A DNA stretch of 64,000 nucleotides from Pelagisphaera sp964404745 (GCA_964404745.1 CAYOLG010000008.1:1-64000); one strand, 5' to 3'; shown: positions 1 to 8,861, counted from the stretch's first letter. The notes: a model not told the origin generated them from the letters alone. Made by a program: numbers and translations.

Positions 1-713
1 GAAAAGCTCATGCTGGAACCGTTCTTAAAACGAATCATGCCGTACACGGAATCCTCGGCCACCTCATCGGGATCGGGTACGCGGGATTCCAAGAAAAGGC
101 TGTGGCGCGTAGCCATGGCCTCGACTGGATCCGGACAGCCCATGGGATACCAAACTGAATCGATCATATGGATACCGAGATCTAGCAAGGCACCGCCCCC
201 TTTTTCGCGATTGCCTCGCCAATCGGCGTTGTCGAAAGGCCACCAAGCCCATTGCCAGGAGGCCTCCCCGCGATAGACGTTGCCAATCTCTCCGCTCTCA
301 ATGATTTCGCGAGCCTTGGCGATGGCTGGAGAAAAGCGTTGTTGCCGGGCCCACATGTAGGTTTTGCCGCAAAATCCGGCTGAGCTAACAATCTTGGACA
401 TCTCGCTTTCCGAGACAGCGGGAGGCTTCTCGCAAAGGACATGGAGCCCCGCGTCGAAGGCGGCGCTCACGGATCGTTCGTGCAAGGCCGTCGGCAGGCA
501 GATGACCACCGCATCCAGATCCCCAGCCTCCAGCATTTCATCGTAAGTATCGAATGCTCGATTGAATTCGTATTTGTCAACCAGGGCTTGCCGCCTGGAT
601 TCGTCGGGATCAGCGATTGCTGCAAGGACGATCCTGTCGATTTGGCTAAAGGCCTCTGCATGCTTTTCGCCGAATCGGGCCCCGGCAATGCCCAGTTTCA
701 ATTCGCTACTCAT
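1..713 (-). CDS. Gfo/Idh/MocA-family oxidoreductase, 3' end off window
   Basis: NAD(P)-dependent sugar or cyclitol dehydrogenase family. The frame starts at ATG 713 and stays open to base 1, so about 237 N-terminal residues are present and the C-terminus lies outside the window. The protein begins with a Rossmann nucleotide-binding segment (LGIAGARFGEKHAEAF). It has the family motif CEKP near residue 97 and the GGGALLDLGIHMID stretch of the catalytic domain. The substrate cannot be told from sequence. A perfect palindrome at 790-825, 77 bases upstream of the start, suggests control by a LacI-type repressor responding to a sugar; that is inference. Family assignment is firm. Confidence 0.92.
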   Translation of the reverse strand, partial: MSSELKLGIAGARFGEKHAEAFSQIDRIVLAAIADPDESRRQALVDKYEFNRAFDTYDEMLEAGDLDAVVICLPTALHERSVSAAFDAGLHVLCEKPPAVSESEMSKIVSSAGFCGKTYMWARQQRFSPAIAKAREIIESGEIGNVYRGEASWQWAWWPFDNADWRGNREKGGGALLDLGIHMIDSVWYPMGCPDPVEAMATRHSLFLESRVPDPDEVAEDSVYGMIRFKNGSSMSF

Positions 714-789
714 TGGCCAGAAACTTTGTGGCCCTTCTTCCTGATTGGCAATGCTTGCAATCGTTTGCGGATCCTTTCCAGCGATTCCC

Positions 790-825
790 GCAACTCATTT
801 TGGTAACGTTACCAAAATGAGTTGC
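790..825. promoter_or_regulatory. perfect 36-bp palindrome, LacI-type operator candidate
   Basis: Bases 790-825 form an uninterrupted perfect palindrome centred on AACGTT, with core TTGGTAACGTTACCAA. LacI/GalR-family operators are typically palindromes with a central CG, which fits. It lies between the divergent oxidoreductase (start 713) and fetA (start 926) genes and is closer to the former. No repressor gene is visible in the window. A cruciform or terminator role is less likely because there is no loop and no T tract. Confidence 0.7.
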
Positions 826-925
826 ATCAATGATTGCCCGTAATGGGTAAAGAACGCTGTGGGGCCAGGGGGGTCTTTGCTTGCCAGTTTGCCTGCTCGT
901 AGATGAGATTGCCCAGCGTTAGGTA

Positions 926-1546
926 ATGGCTTTAAGCATGCGCAATCTTCAATTCCTGGATTGGAAGGGTCTCGATTTGACCATTGGCGGTGGAGAAGTG
1001 GTTGCTCTGGTGGGCGAATCGGGATCCGGGAAATCCCTTTTGTTGCGGGCGATCGCCGACTTGATCGTCAGTCAGGGCGCTATCGAGTTGAATGGCGTCG
1101 AGCGGAACAGCATGAGCTCGTTAGATTGGCGTCTCAAAGTTGGCTATTTGCCCGCGGAAATATTTTGGTGGGAGGACACGGTGGGAGCCCATTTCCTGAA
1201 TCCGCCCAGCCAGGAATCCCTTGAGGGACTGCGCTTGAGCTCTGAATGCCTGGGCTGGAACCCCAGTCGATTATCCATGGGCGAGCGGCAGCGCCTGGGA
1301 ATCATGAGGATGCTGGACCGAGAGCCCGAATTTCTCCTACTGGATGAACCGACTGCCAATCTGGATGAAACGAATGCCACGTTGGCTGAGAAACGGATTT
1401 TGTCTTACATCCGTGATCGCAAAGCTGGGGCTTTATGGGTTTCGCACAGCTCTGAGCAAGCCCGTCGAGTAGGCAATCGCTCGCTTCGGATGAGGGATCG
1501 TGCTATAGAGGAGCTAGATAGGAAACCGGGGGAGGCAGGAGCGTGA
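926..1546 (+). CDS. fetA: ABC transporter ATP-binding protein, FetA/YbbL type
   Basis: ATPase subunit of the FetAB (YbbLM) exporter, described in E. coli as an iron exporter linked to oxidative stress resistance. The protein is short (206 residues), as usual for this family. Visible motifs are Walker A GESGSGKS near residues 31-38, the ABC signature LSMGERQR near 115, Walker B FLLLDEPT, and a switch histidine in WVSHSS. The next gene starts at GTG 1543 and overlaps its stop (GTGA), so the two are translationally coupled. The exported substrate is inferred from the family. Confidence 0.88.
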   Translation: MALSMRNLQFLDWKGLDLTIGGGEVVALVGESGSGKSLLLRAIADLIVSQGAIELNGVERNSMSSLDWRLKVGYLPAEIFWWEDTVGAHFLNPPSQESLEGLRLSSECLGWNPSRLSMGERQRLGIMRMLDREPEFLLLDEPTANLDETNATLAEKRILSYIRDRKAGALWVSHSSEQARRVGNRSLRMRDRAIEELDRKPGEAGA

Positions 1547-2340
1547 CAACGGAAACGATTCAGTTGGACTATTTCGATATCCTCTTCGCTGGGGGAATCA
1601 TCGGGGGCCTGGGCATTTTGCTGGCTTATTACCGGCTCGGGGTGACGCGTTCATTGACGATCGCTTCCGTCCGATTGGTTATTCAACTCTTCCTGATCGG
1701 CTACGTTTTGCGTTTCCTGTTTGCGGAAGGCAAGGAGGGGTATGTGGCTGTAATGGCTGTGGTCATGCTATTGGTCGCATCGAGAGAGATCTTGGTCCGG
1801 CAAAAGCGCCGTCTCACTGGTTGGGCTGGATTTGGGCTCGGGGGATCGACTCTATTTGTATCCTCGTTTGCCATAGCCCTTTACGGGTTATTGATCGTGG
1901 TCCGTCCAGAACCATGGTACCTTCCCCAATACTCGATTCCGCTATTGGGAATGATCATGAGTAACACCATGAGCGCCATTGGGCTATCCATGGACCGGTT
2001 GACATCCGCCCTCCATGATAATCAGTCGATTATCGAGCAACGGCTGGCCCTAGGCGAGTCCGCTCGCCAAGCCATTCTTCCCTACCAAAGGGATTGCATT
2101 CGCACTGGGATCATGCCGGTGGTCAATTCCATGGCTACTGCTGGCATCGTCTCGCTTCCCGGCATGATGACGGGTCAGATCTTAGCGGGAGCGGTCCCAA
2201 CGGAGGCAGTCAAGTATCAGATCATCATCTGGTTTTTGATCGCTGGAGGCGTTGGCTTTGGCATGGCGGCAGCTCTCAAAGTGATCGAATGGCGGCTCTT
2301 CGACGAAAGGCAACGGCTTCGTCTGGACCGATTACAGTGA
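1543..2340 (+). CDS. fetB: ABC transporter permease, FetB/YbbM family
   Basis: Integral membrane partner of the upstream ATPase. The 265-residue protein shows about six or seven hydrophobic segments. It has the conserved FetB signature SLPGMMTGQILAGAVP near residues 205-220, preceded by a loop with Q-R-x-x-LG-type residues (QRLALGESARQAI) that couples to the ATPase in this family. It starts at GTG overlapping the fetA stop by 4 bases. The pair has no solute-binding protein, as expected for an exporter. Confidence 0.9.
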   Translation: MTTETIQLDYFDILFAGGIIGGLGILLAYYRLGVTRSLTIASVRLVIQLFLIGYVLRFLFAEGKEGYVAVMAVVMLLVASREILVRQKRRLTGWAGFGLGGSTLFVSSFAIALYGLLIVVRPEPWYLPQYSIPLLGMIMSNTMSAIGLSMDRLTSALHDNQSIIEQRLALGESARQAILPYQRDCIRTGIMPVVNSMATAGIVSLPGMMTGQILAGAVPTEAVKYQIIIWFLIAGGVGFGMAAALKVIEWRLFDERQRLRLDRLQ

Positions 2341-2626
2341 TCAGAGAATACTGTCGCCAGCCGAATATGCCTTTAGGGCGCTTTAAAAAATTCGGTCCCT
2401 GTCGCATTCTCGTTCTCTTTCCGCTCAAAACCCGTTTGCTCATCTCAATGAACCCTCGGGTTCACCTCGATTCGCAAGCCGCATTTTGATCCGGATATGC
2501 AACGTCGACTGCTCGGTAAGAACTTTTCAAAGCGCCCTAAAATTGAATCCAAAGAAACCTGCTCTACGAACTCATTTATGCTAGATCCGCCTCGGTTTCT
2601 CGAGGACATCTCCTTCTCCAATCAAA
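2341..2626. repeat. intergenic region with 23-bp imperfect inverted repeat (2371-2393 / 2520-2542)
   Basis: The 286-base gap after fetB holds no convincing gene. Its main structure is an inverted repeat with arms at 2371-2393 and 2520-2542. The arms match at 20 of 23 positions and share the exact core TTTAGGGCGCTTT / AAAGCGCCCTAAA. A smaller perfect hairpin, GAACCC-TC-GGGTTC, sits between them at 2450-2463. The arrangement resembles a small non-autonomous element, but no clear target duplication is seen at the ends. Confidence 0.5.
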
Positions 2627-3229
2627 ATGATGAAAACGACGAGACTCATATTGGCACTGATGGGGTTGCTGGTTTCGGTCTCCTCGAATCTCCAGGCCAA
2701 AAAGCGGGAGATCCCTTTCATCTACCTGAACCAGAATCAGATACTGTACATTACTGTCATCGACAACATTTATCACGATGACGGATTTGGGAGCGGAAAC
2801 GTCGCTGACCGGTATTACGATATCGAAGAAACCTTGGTGAACGTCTTGAGGGAGACGGAGTTTCCCATGGGTTACAAAATCGTCCGTTTCGGGGCTCGGG
2901 TGCCCAAAGATCAGCCCGAATTGCAGCTGATCATTACCAAGTGGGGAGATAACCGACTAGGTGAAATCGAGGTTAGAATGAACGCGGCCCTCAAGGAGAG
3001 CTCGCAAGGGAGGATCAAAAATAAGCTGGGATTCTACTATGAGCGTGGGGGCGCTTACCCGATGATCTCCCAGTCGCGAACGACAGCGAAGTACAACGAA
3101 GTGCTTACCAAAGCCCTCATGAAGGTTATGGCTCGATTGAACGACCATTTCACGTTGGATTTCGATGATCCCAACATTGGCGGCAACTCGCTTCCACCCG
3201 GCTTGGGTGAGACGGCAACGGACGAATAG
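2627..3229 (+). CDS. exported protein of unknown function
   Basis: I do not recognise this 200-residue protein. It starts with a good signal peptide: MMK, a positive residue, a hydrophobic stretch LILALMGLLVSVSS and a likely cleavage after LQA near residue 24. The mature part has an alternating hydrophobic pattern consistent with a mixed alpha/beta periplasmic domain (for example YITVIDNIYHDDGFG and ELQLIITKWGDNRLGEIEVRM). It ends in an acidic, Gly/Pro-rich tail. It lies 21 bases before an ECF sigma gene in the same orientation and could be cotranscribed with it. ATG 2630 is an alternative start. Confidence 0.7.
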   Translation: MMKTTRLILALMGLLVSVSSNLQAKKREIPFIYLNQNQILYITVIDNIYHDDGFGSGNVADRYYDIEETLVNVLRETEFPMGYKIVRFGARVPKDQPELQLIITKWGDNRLGEIEVRMNAALKESSQGRIKNKLGFYYERGGAYPMISQSRTTAKYNEVLTKALMKVMARLNDHFTLDFDDPNIGGNSLPPGLGETATDE

Positions 3230-3250
3230 GCCAGACCGAGGTTTCTACGG

Positions 3251-3829
3251 ATGAGTGGTTCGATGGATGACGCGAGCATCGAGGCGGAGTTGATCAGGCG
3301 TATTGGAGCTGGTGAGCGAAGCGCTTTCGACGAGCTGTACGCTCGCTATTCGCGGCCACTATTTTCCTACGCATTCAAGTTTCTAAAAGATCGCATGATC
3401 GCGGAAGAAGTTCTGCAGGATGCTTTCGTTAAAATCTGGAGAACGGCTCCCAGGTACAATCCAGAGCTCTCGCGGCCCTTTAGCTGGGCTGTATTGGTGA
3501 CCAAACGGCTATGCATCGATCGGTTGAGGCGAATGAAGCCGGAGGCCGTTGTCGAGGACCCGATGGCTTTGCAATCCAGTGAAGAAACGCGATCGCAGCA
3601 GCGCTCGCCTGTGGAAACGGTTGCGGTCGGAGAAGAGATTGGCCGCCTCCGTTCGATGATGGAAAAGCTGCCTCAGGCCCAGAAGGACAGTTTATCCCTC
3701 GCTATTAGCCAGGGGCTTACGCAACAGGAAATTTCGGATACGCTCGGCATGCCTCTGGGCACGGTGAAAACATCCATGCGCCGGGGGATGCAGCGTTTAA
3801 GGCAATTAATGTCACATTGTTATGAATAA
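3251..3829 (+). CDS. ECF-family RNA polymerase sigma factor
   Basis: Group 4 (ECF) sigma factor of 192 residues. Region 2 covers about residues 20-95 (FDELYARYSRPLFSYAF, then EEVLQDAFVKIW and the promoter-melting segment ending in RLCIDRLRR). A variable linker follows. Region 4 covers about residues 135-190 with the helix-turn-helix LTQQEISDTLGMPLGTVKTS. The anti-sigma gene overlaps its 3' end by 8 bases, the usual arrangement for ECF/anti-sigma pairs. The signal it senses is unknown. ATG 3263 (MDD) is a possible alternative start. Confidence 0.92.
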   Translation: MSGSMDDASIEAELIRRIGAGERSAFDELYARYSRPLFSYAFKFLKDRMIAEEVLQDAFVKIWRTAPRYNPELSRPFSWAVLVTKRLCIDRLRRMKPEAVVEDPMALQSSEETRSQQRSPVETVAVGEEIGRLRSMMEKLPQAQKDSLSLAISQGLTQQEISDTLGMPLGTVKTSMRRGMQRLRQLMSHCYE

Positions 3830-4682
3830 GGAAGATTTACAGGAAAAGGCGCTTCAATACGCCCTCGGGACGCTGCCGCAATCGGAGCAGGAAGAGGTCG
3901 AGCGCCTCATTTCGGAACATCAAGAGCTCCGTTCGATAGTTTACGAGTGGCAGCAGGTCAACGAGGCGGACGCCCGCGAGTGCGACAAAGTGGAACCGTC
4001 GTTTCACATCTACTCGAGTGTCATGTCCAGGATCGACACGTCAAACGGAGCTAAGCAACCGACCGGCAAAGGGTCTAAGGTTTCGCCTTTCCCCTTCTTG
4101 GCCCAGTGGGGCGGTTGGGCGGCTGCCGCTGGCTTGGCGATCTTTTCCGGGATTTCCATGAGCCAATTAGCGACGGATCCGCGGAACGACAATCCAGCCG
4201 AAAGCGACATCGTTCTCAATGAGCTGGGGAATCCCGACCAGACGAGCTTGGTCGCTATCGATAGCGATCAAGAAGCCTTTCAGAACCGGCTCTTGGAGCT
4301 CACAGGTTTAGCGGAGGCGTATTGGTTTTCTCGCGAGGGAATCCCCCCGGACTCGGATAATGGTGTCGATGCCCAGGAATTTAGCAGCGGGTTTTCCATC
4401 TACGACCGGAAGATCAAAATCGGGGTGATCGGAATCGAGAATATTCCCGAAGGGCGTCTCGGTCGCTACTACAGCGTGTGGGCGAAACCATCGGAAGGTA
4501 GTGATCCGGTCTGGGCAGGCATGATCCAGCAGGGCGAGCCCGCGAGCCGATTAGCTTTTTTTGACCTTTCTTCGAATGACGCGATTCAAGAGTCTGATGA
4601 GGCCATCTCTTTCTTCGTAACTGAGGAAACGGAAAAGCGGCCGGTCCGGCCCGAGGGAAAAATCGTGCTCAGCGGGATTTAG
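3822..4682 (+). CDS. membrane-bound anti-sigma factor, RskA type
   Basis: Likely inhibitor of the sigma factor encoded just upstream; the genes overlap by 8 bases. The N-terminal cytoplasmic part (ALQYALGTLPQSEQEEVERL) matches the anti-sigma helical domain of RskA-like proteins. A single membrane segment lies near residues 90-108 (GWAAAAGLAIFSGISM). The C-terminal half looks like the RskA extracytoplasmic domain, with GRYYSVWAKPSEGSDPVWAG in place of the usual YQLWLI segment. Release of the sigma factor would then need regulated cleavage, which is inferred from the family. Confidence 0.85.
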   Translation: MNKEDLQEKALQYALGTLPQSEQEEVERLISEHQELRSIVYEWQQVNEADARECDKVEPSFHIYSSVMSRIDTSNGAKQPTGKGSKVSPFPFLAQWGGWAAAAGLAIFSGISMSQLATDPRNDNPAESDIVLNELGNPDQTSLVAIDSDQEAFQNRLLELTGLAEAYWFSREGIPPDSDNGVDAQEFSSGFSIYDRKIKIGVIGIENIPEGRLGRYYSVWAKPSEGSDPVWAGMIQQGEPASRLAFFDLSSNDAIQESDEAISFFVTEETEKRPVRPEGKIVLSGI

Positions 4683-4705
4683 AGGTTTTTTCCCTTTCTG
4701 TTAGT

Positions 4706-4724
4706 GAGGACCGAACCGGTCCTC
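4706..4724. repeat. hairpin GAGGACCG-AAC-CGGTCCTC, terminator-like
   Basis: A perfect 8-bp stem with a 3-base loop lies 24 bases after the anti-sigma stop. No T run follows it, although a T-rich stretch precedes it at 4685-4700. A close copy in the opposite orientation follows gmk at 34366-34387. It may therefore be a small dispersed palindrome that happens to act in transcript 3' ends. Confidence 0.5.
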
Positions 4725-4840
4725 CCTAACATTGATGCATTGCTTCCTTTGCCCACTAAGGGGTTCAAGATGTTATAAGACCTTGATCTCTCTTTGGTTG
4801 AACATTGCCAAACCGGGTTGGTTCGGTACTTTGGGGCTAA

Positions 4841-5755
4841 ATGGGTCCGAAGAGGATATTTTTAAACTGGCTGCTATTGGCGGCTGCATTCAGCGTCAGT
4901 GGCTGCTCGATCAAGAATGTGGCGATGAATCAGCTGGGTGACGCCTTGTCGGGCGGAGGAACGGTTTTCGCTTCGGACGAGGATCCCGAACTGGTTAGGG
5001 ACGCCTTGCCCTTCAGCCTGAAGCTGATGGAAAGCGTCTTAGCCGAGACTCCTCGGCATGAAGAGCTGCTGCGAGCCTTGGCCAGTGGATTTACTCAATA
5101 CAGCTACGGATTTGTTCAGTTGGACGCCGATGAAATCGAGGATGAGGATTACGATCGGGCCCTCGAGCTGAGAGAGCGGGCCAAGAATTTGTATCTGCGA
5201 GCGAATGGATACGGGATGCGTTCTCTAGAGGTGGCTTATCCGGGCTTCGAGGCAGAGTTGAAGGCGGACAAAGACGCTGCCCTCGACAGAATCGGAAAAG
5301 AAGACGTCGAAACCCTCTATTGGAACGCTCTTGCCTGGTCTGGGGCCATTGCCTTGTCCCTAGACGACCCACAAATTCTCGGCGAATTGGCCTATGCCGA
5401 AGCCATGATGGAGCGAGCGATGGAACTCGACCCCGATTGGGGGTATGGGACCCTGCACGGATTCTTTATAACCTACGAAATGAGCCGACTGGGGGGAGAG
5501 GGAGATCCCATAGAGAAGGCGACAAAACATTTTCAGCGGGCCAAAGAGCTTTCAGGGGGAAAGATGGCCTCCTTGTACGTCGCCATGGCGGAATCCGTCG
5601 CGGTTGAAAAAGGCGACAAGGAATTGTTCGTATCCTTGCTGAACCAAGCTTTAGCCATCGATATCGATGCCCGACCCGATTGGCGGCTTTCCAATCTCAT
5701 CTATCAGCGAAGGGCGGAATGGCTACTAACGCGCTTGGATTGGCATTTCTTTTAG
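4841..5755 (+). CDS. tatT: TRAP-associated lipoprotein TatT
   Basis: TatT-family periplasmic lipoprotein, a partner of TRAP solute-binding proteins (TatP) in spirochaetes and several other phyla. The 304-residue protein has a hydrophobic signal ending in SVSGC, with lipidation Cys near residue 22. The rest is helical and TPR-like, with repeats such as YGFVQLDADE, AEAMMERAMELDPDWGYGTLHGFF and KHFQRAKELSGG. It heads an operon with dctP and fused dctQM, matching the known tatT-tatP arrangement. It likely docks with the binding protein and may help deliver hydrophobic or organic acid ligands; the ligand is unknown. Confidence 0.88.
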   Translation: MGPKRIFLNWLLLAAAFSVSGCSIKNVAMNQLGDALSGGGTVFASDEDPELVRDALPFSLKLMESVLAETPRHEELLRALASGFTQYSYGFVQLDADEIEDEDYDRALELRERAKNLYLRANGYGMRSLEVAYPGFEAELKADKDAALDRIGKEDVETLYWNALAWSGAIALSLDDPQILGELAYAEAMMERAMELDPDWGYGTLHGFFITYEMSRLGGEGDPIEKATKHFQRAKELSGGKMASLYVAMAESVAVEKGDKELFVSLLNQALAIDIDARPDWRLSNLIYQRRAEWLLTRLDWHFF

Positions 5756-5850
5756 GCGTTGAGTCTTATTGCCTCGGTTTAACGCGTTATTGATTGAACG
5801 TTTCCCGATTCCCGGTGTTTCTAATAAAGGCTGATATCGAAACTTGTTGT

Positions 5851-6873
5851 ATGACTATGCGCTCAAAGAAATCCCTTTTTCTTCTAGCGGCTCTCCTTGG
5901 AACCCTCCTCGTGGGCTCCATCGCAAGCATGGCCGCCCCTCTCCGTTTGGCGACTCTGGCGCCCAAGGATACTTCGTTTGACAAGACCTTGCGCAAGATG
6001 GGCCAGGTCTGGAAAAAGGAAACGAGCGGGAAAGCCAGCTTGATTGTCTACGCAGGTGGAAGCCAGGGCAGTGAATCGGAACTGATCAATAAGATGCGGA
6101 TCAATCGCTTGCATGCCGCTTTGCTTACCGGTATCGGCTTGTCGGATATCGACGACGGGGTGGCAGTTTTCCAGAAGGTGCCTTTGCTGTATCGCAATTT
6201 TGACGAACTCGAGCATGTCATGGGTAAGCTGACGCCTGTGTTGGAAAAACGGATACTCGACCAAGGATTTGTCGTGTTGACTTGGATCGATAGCGGATGG
6301 GTGCGGATTTTTAGCAAGAGTCCTCTGCTGACTCCAGACGACATGAGACAGTCAAAACTGTTTACATGGTCGGGTGACACGCAGCAAACGGATTTACTCA
6401 AAAAAATGGGTTTCCGCCCCATTCCCATCGAAAGCACTGAGATCGTCTCCAGCCTGACCACCGGTTTAGTGGACACGGTGCCTATGCCTCCTTTCTACGC
6501 TTTAGCCAGCCAGTCGTACAGCTCGGCCCCCTACATGCTCGATTTTAATTATGCCCCAATCATCGGAGCCATCGTTATTTCGAAACGAATGTGGGACCGG
6601 TTTAGCGAAGAAGAACAGGCGGCAATGAAGGCGGCAGCAGAGGACGCGGGCCGGGAAATGACTTTATCAGGGCGCAAGGAAAGCGAAGAGTCGATCAGCG
6701 TGATGGCGGAAAATTTTGGACTGAAATCGAACGAGCTGGACGACAATTTGAGAGAACAATGGGAGTCAGTTTCCAAAGAAGCGTATGGCCACATCCGTGA
6801 CAATACAGTGCCTGGAGAGATCTGGGACCAGGCCATAGAGATTCTCGAAGAGTATCGGTCGGGTGCCAAATGA
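5851..6873 (+). CDS. dctP: TRAP transporter solute-binding protein, DctP family
   Basis: Periplasmic substrate-binding protein of a TRAP transporter. The chosen start (ATG 5851; ATG 5857 is also possible) gives a clean signal peptide: MRSKK, a hydrophobic core FLLAALLGTLLVGSIA, and cleavage near SMA. A longer reading from 5794 would spoil this signal. DctP features include LRLATLAPKDTSF at the mature N-terminus, the GWVRIFSKSPL segment, and IPIESTEIVSSLTTGLVDTV, which matches the conserved P-x-x-E-x-x-x-L-x-x-G-x-I/V-D block. It lies between tatT and dctQM. The ligand cannot be deduced. Confidence 0.9.
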   Translation: MTMRSKKSLFLLAALLGTLLVGSIASMAAPLRLATLAPKDTSFDKTLRKMGQVWKKETSGKASLIVYAGGSQGSESELINKMRINRLHAALLTGIGLSDIDDGVAVFQKVPLLYRNFDELEHVMGKLTPVLEKRILDQGFVVLTWIDSGWVRIFSKSPLLTPDDMRQSKLFTWSGDTQQTDLLKKMGFRPIPIESTEIVSSLTTGLVDTVPMPPFYALASQSYSSAPYMLDFNYAPIIGAIVISKRMWDRFSEEEQAAMKAAAEDAGREMTLSGRKESEESISVMAENFGLKSNELDDNLREQWESVSKEAYGHIRDNTVPGEIWDQAIEILEEYRSGAK

Positions 6874-6932
6874 CAAGATAAAGGCCTCTTAAATCCCCTT
6901 GCCTTTCCTGGGCAGAGAGGTAGCAATCCTGC

Positions 6933-8855
6933 GTGGATAATGCGGATCTTTCCCAAGGTCAGTCTGTAGAGGAGCCCTCGAAAATAGAGCCGATGAGCAG
7001 CCGAGCGAGGATGGCGTTGGCTCGAATAGAAGACTGGGCCATTTCGGTTTCGCTGGGACTGATGATGGCGTTGCCGTTGCTCGAGATCGTATTGCGGCGT
7101 TTTAACACGGGCATTTCAGGCTCGGCTGAGCTCCTCCAGCATCTCGTCCTTTTTGTAGCCATGCTTGGCGGGGCGATAGCCGCCCGCGAGAATCGGCTAC
7201 TTTCACTCTCCACCTTCACCGCATTCCTAAAAGGGTCGTGGGCCGCTGTGGCCAGTGGCGTAAGCGCTTCCTTCGCCCTTTTCGTTACTGTAGTGATTGG
7301 TATAGGCTGTTTCAAATTCATCAGTACGGAGGGCATTGGAGATTCGGCAGTTTTTTGGGGGATCTCTGGTTGGGCGGTCATGGCGATCATGCCGGTCGGG
7401 TTTGCATTGCTTGCCATCCGCATCGTCTGGTTTAGCGCTTCAAGTTGGAAGGGGCGATGGGTTCCCCTTGCCGCCAGCGCTGCTCTGATCGTCTTCGCTA
7501 CCTATCCCTTCGATGAGGTGGAGAGTTTCGTATGGCCTTTGCTGATACTGTTGATATTGGCAACTGTGGCCGGGTCGCCTTTGTATGTGGCGATTGGAGG
7601 CGCCGCCCTCATTATGAACTGGGGCTGGAGTGGCTACTTTCCAGAGGAGCGTGTAAGTATAACGATCGAAACCCAGGCCCAAACACTCTATGGATTTATT
7701 AGCAATCCATTGCTAGTGACCTTGCCGCTGTTCACCTTGGCCGGCTATTTCTTAGCCCAAGGTCATTCGTCGAAACGGCTGATCCGGCTAATTCAGTCAA
7801 TTTTCGGAGGCGTACGGGGCGGAGCCGTTATTGTTACGGTGCTGGTCTGCGCTTTCTTCACGACCTTCACCGGAGCCTCGGGTGTGACTATTTTGGCTTT
7901 GGGGGGCTTGCTTATGCCGGTGCTGCAATCAGCTGGATACAACGAACGCTCCAGTATCGGAATGTTGACAGGGGCTGGATCTTTGGGAGTGCTATTCCCA
8001 CCCTGCCTTCCCTTGATCCTCTATGCGGTTGTTGCCACCAACACCAAACTAGTCAGCCTCTCTCTGAAGGACGTATTTCTAGGTGGAGCGATTCCGGGGG
8101 CATTGCTGGTGGTTATGACGATCATTTGGGGGGTCTGGAAACAGCCGCAAGCCAGCGTTGATCAGACTCCCATCGATTGGACTGAAGTTGGAAAGGCTTT
8201 CGTAGGTGCCTTGGGAGAGCTCTTTCTACCCATTGTCGCTCTGTTCGCGTTGTTTAGCGGATTCGCTACGCCGATTGAAGCGGCGTCGGTATCCGCTTTT
8301 TACGCATTTACGGTCTATCTGGTTGATGCCAAACGAGTGCGTAGGGTCAGCGTTCGAGCCGAGCTTCCAACCATGATGGCCGAGTGCGGTTTGCTCGTTG
8401 GGGGCGTCTTGCTTATTTTGGGCGTGGCCATGGGGCTGACCGACTATCTGATCTTCGCGATGATTCCGGATCGCATGGTTGAGTGGGCCCAAGCGTCGAT
8501 CGAATCGAAGTACCTTTTCCTCTTGGCCTTAAATGGAGCTCTGATTCTCGTGGGCTGCTTGATGGACATCTTTTCCGCGATAATCGTGATAGTGCCTTTG
8601 ATCGTGCCGCTAGGGGTAGTTTTTGGAATCGATCCGGTTCATTTGGGGATTATTTTCTTGGCAAATTTGCAATTGGGCTACTTGACGCCTCCCATTGGGA
8701 TGAACCTTTTCTTGGCCTCCTACCGATTCGGGAAACCCATGTCGGTAGTGATCAAGGCGTCCTTGCCGTTGCTGCTAGTCTTTATCATTGGAGTCATCCT
8801 AATAACCTATATCCCGTTTCTGACCACTTGGCTTCCTGGCTTGCTACAAAAATAG
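6933..8855 (+). CDS. dctQM: TRAP transporter fused small and large permease subunits (DctQM)
   Basis: One 640-residue protein that joins the DctQ-like subunit (about residues 20-190, four membrane segments) to the DctM-like transport subunit (about 200-640). DctM motifs include ASGVTILALGGLLMPVL, GSLGVLFPPCLPLILYAV and LGYLTPPIGMNLFL, which belong to the ion transporter superfamily fold. The protein starts at GTG 6933 with a purine-rich GAGAGGTAG upstream. Fused QM proteins are common in TRAP systems. It follows dctP by 59 bases and is followed by rsmE after 6 bases. Confidence 0.92.
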   Translation: MDNADLSQGQSVEEPSKIEPMSSRARMALARIEDWAISVSLGLMMALPLLEIVLRRFNTGISGSAELLQHLVLFVAMLGGAIAARENRLLSLSTFTAFLKGSWAAVASGVSASFALFVTVVIGIGCFKFISTEGIGDSAVFWGISGWAVMAIMPVGFALLAIRIVWFSASSWKGRWVPLAASAALIVFATYPFDEVESFVWPLLILLILATVAGSPLYVAIGGAALIMNWGWSGYFPEERVSITIETQAQTLYGFISNPLLVTLPLFTLAGYFLAQGHSSKRLIRLIQSIFGGVRGGAVIVTVLVCAFFTTFTGASGVTILALGGLLMPVLQSAGYNERSSIGMLTGAGSLGVLFPPCLPLILYAVVATNTKLVSLSLKDVFLGGAIPGALLVVMTIIWGVWKQPQASVDQTPIDWTEVGKAFVGALGELFLPIVALFALFSGFATPIEAASVSAFYAFTVYLVDAKRVRRVSVRAELPTMMAECGLLVGGVLLILGVAMGLTDYLIFAMIPDRMVEWAQASIESKYLFLLALNGALILVGCLMDIFSAIIVIVPLIVPLGVVFGIDPVHLGIIFLANLQLGYLTPPIGMNLFLASYRFGKPMSVVIKASLPLLLVFIIGVILITYIPFLTTWLPGLLQK

Positions 8856-8861
8856 CGAGGG

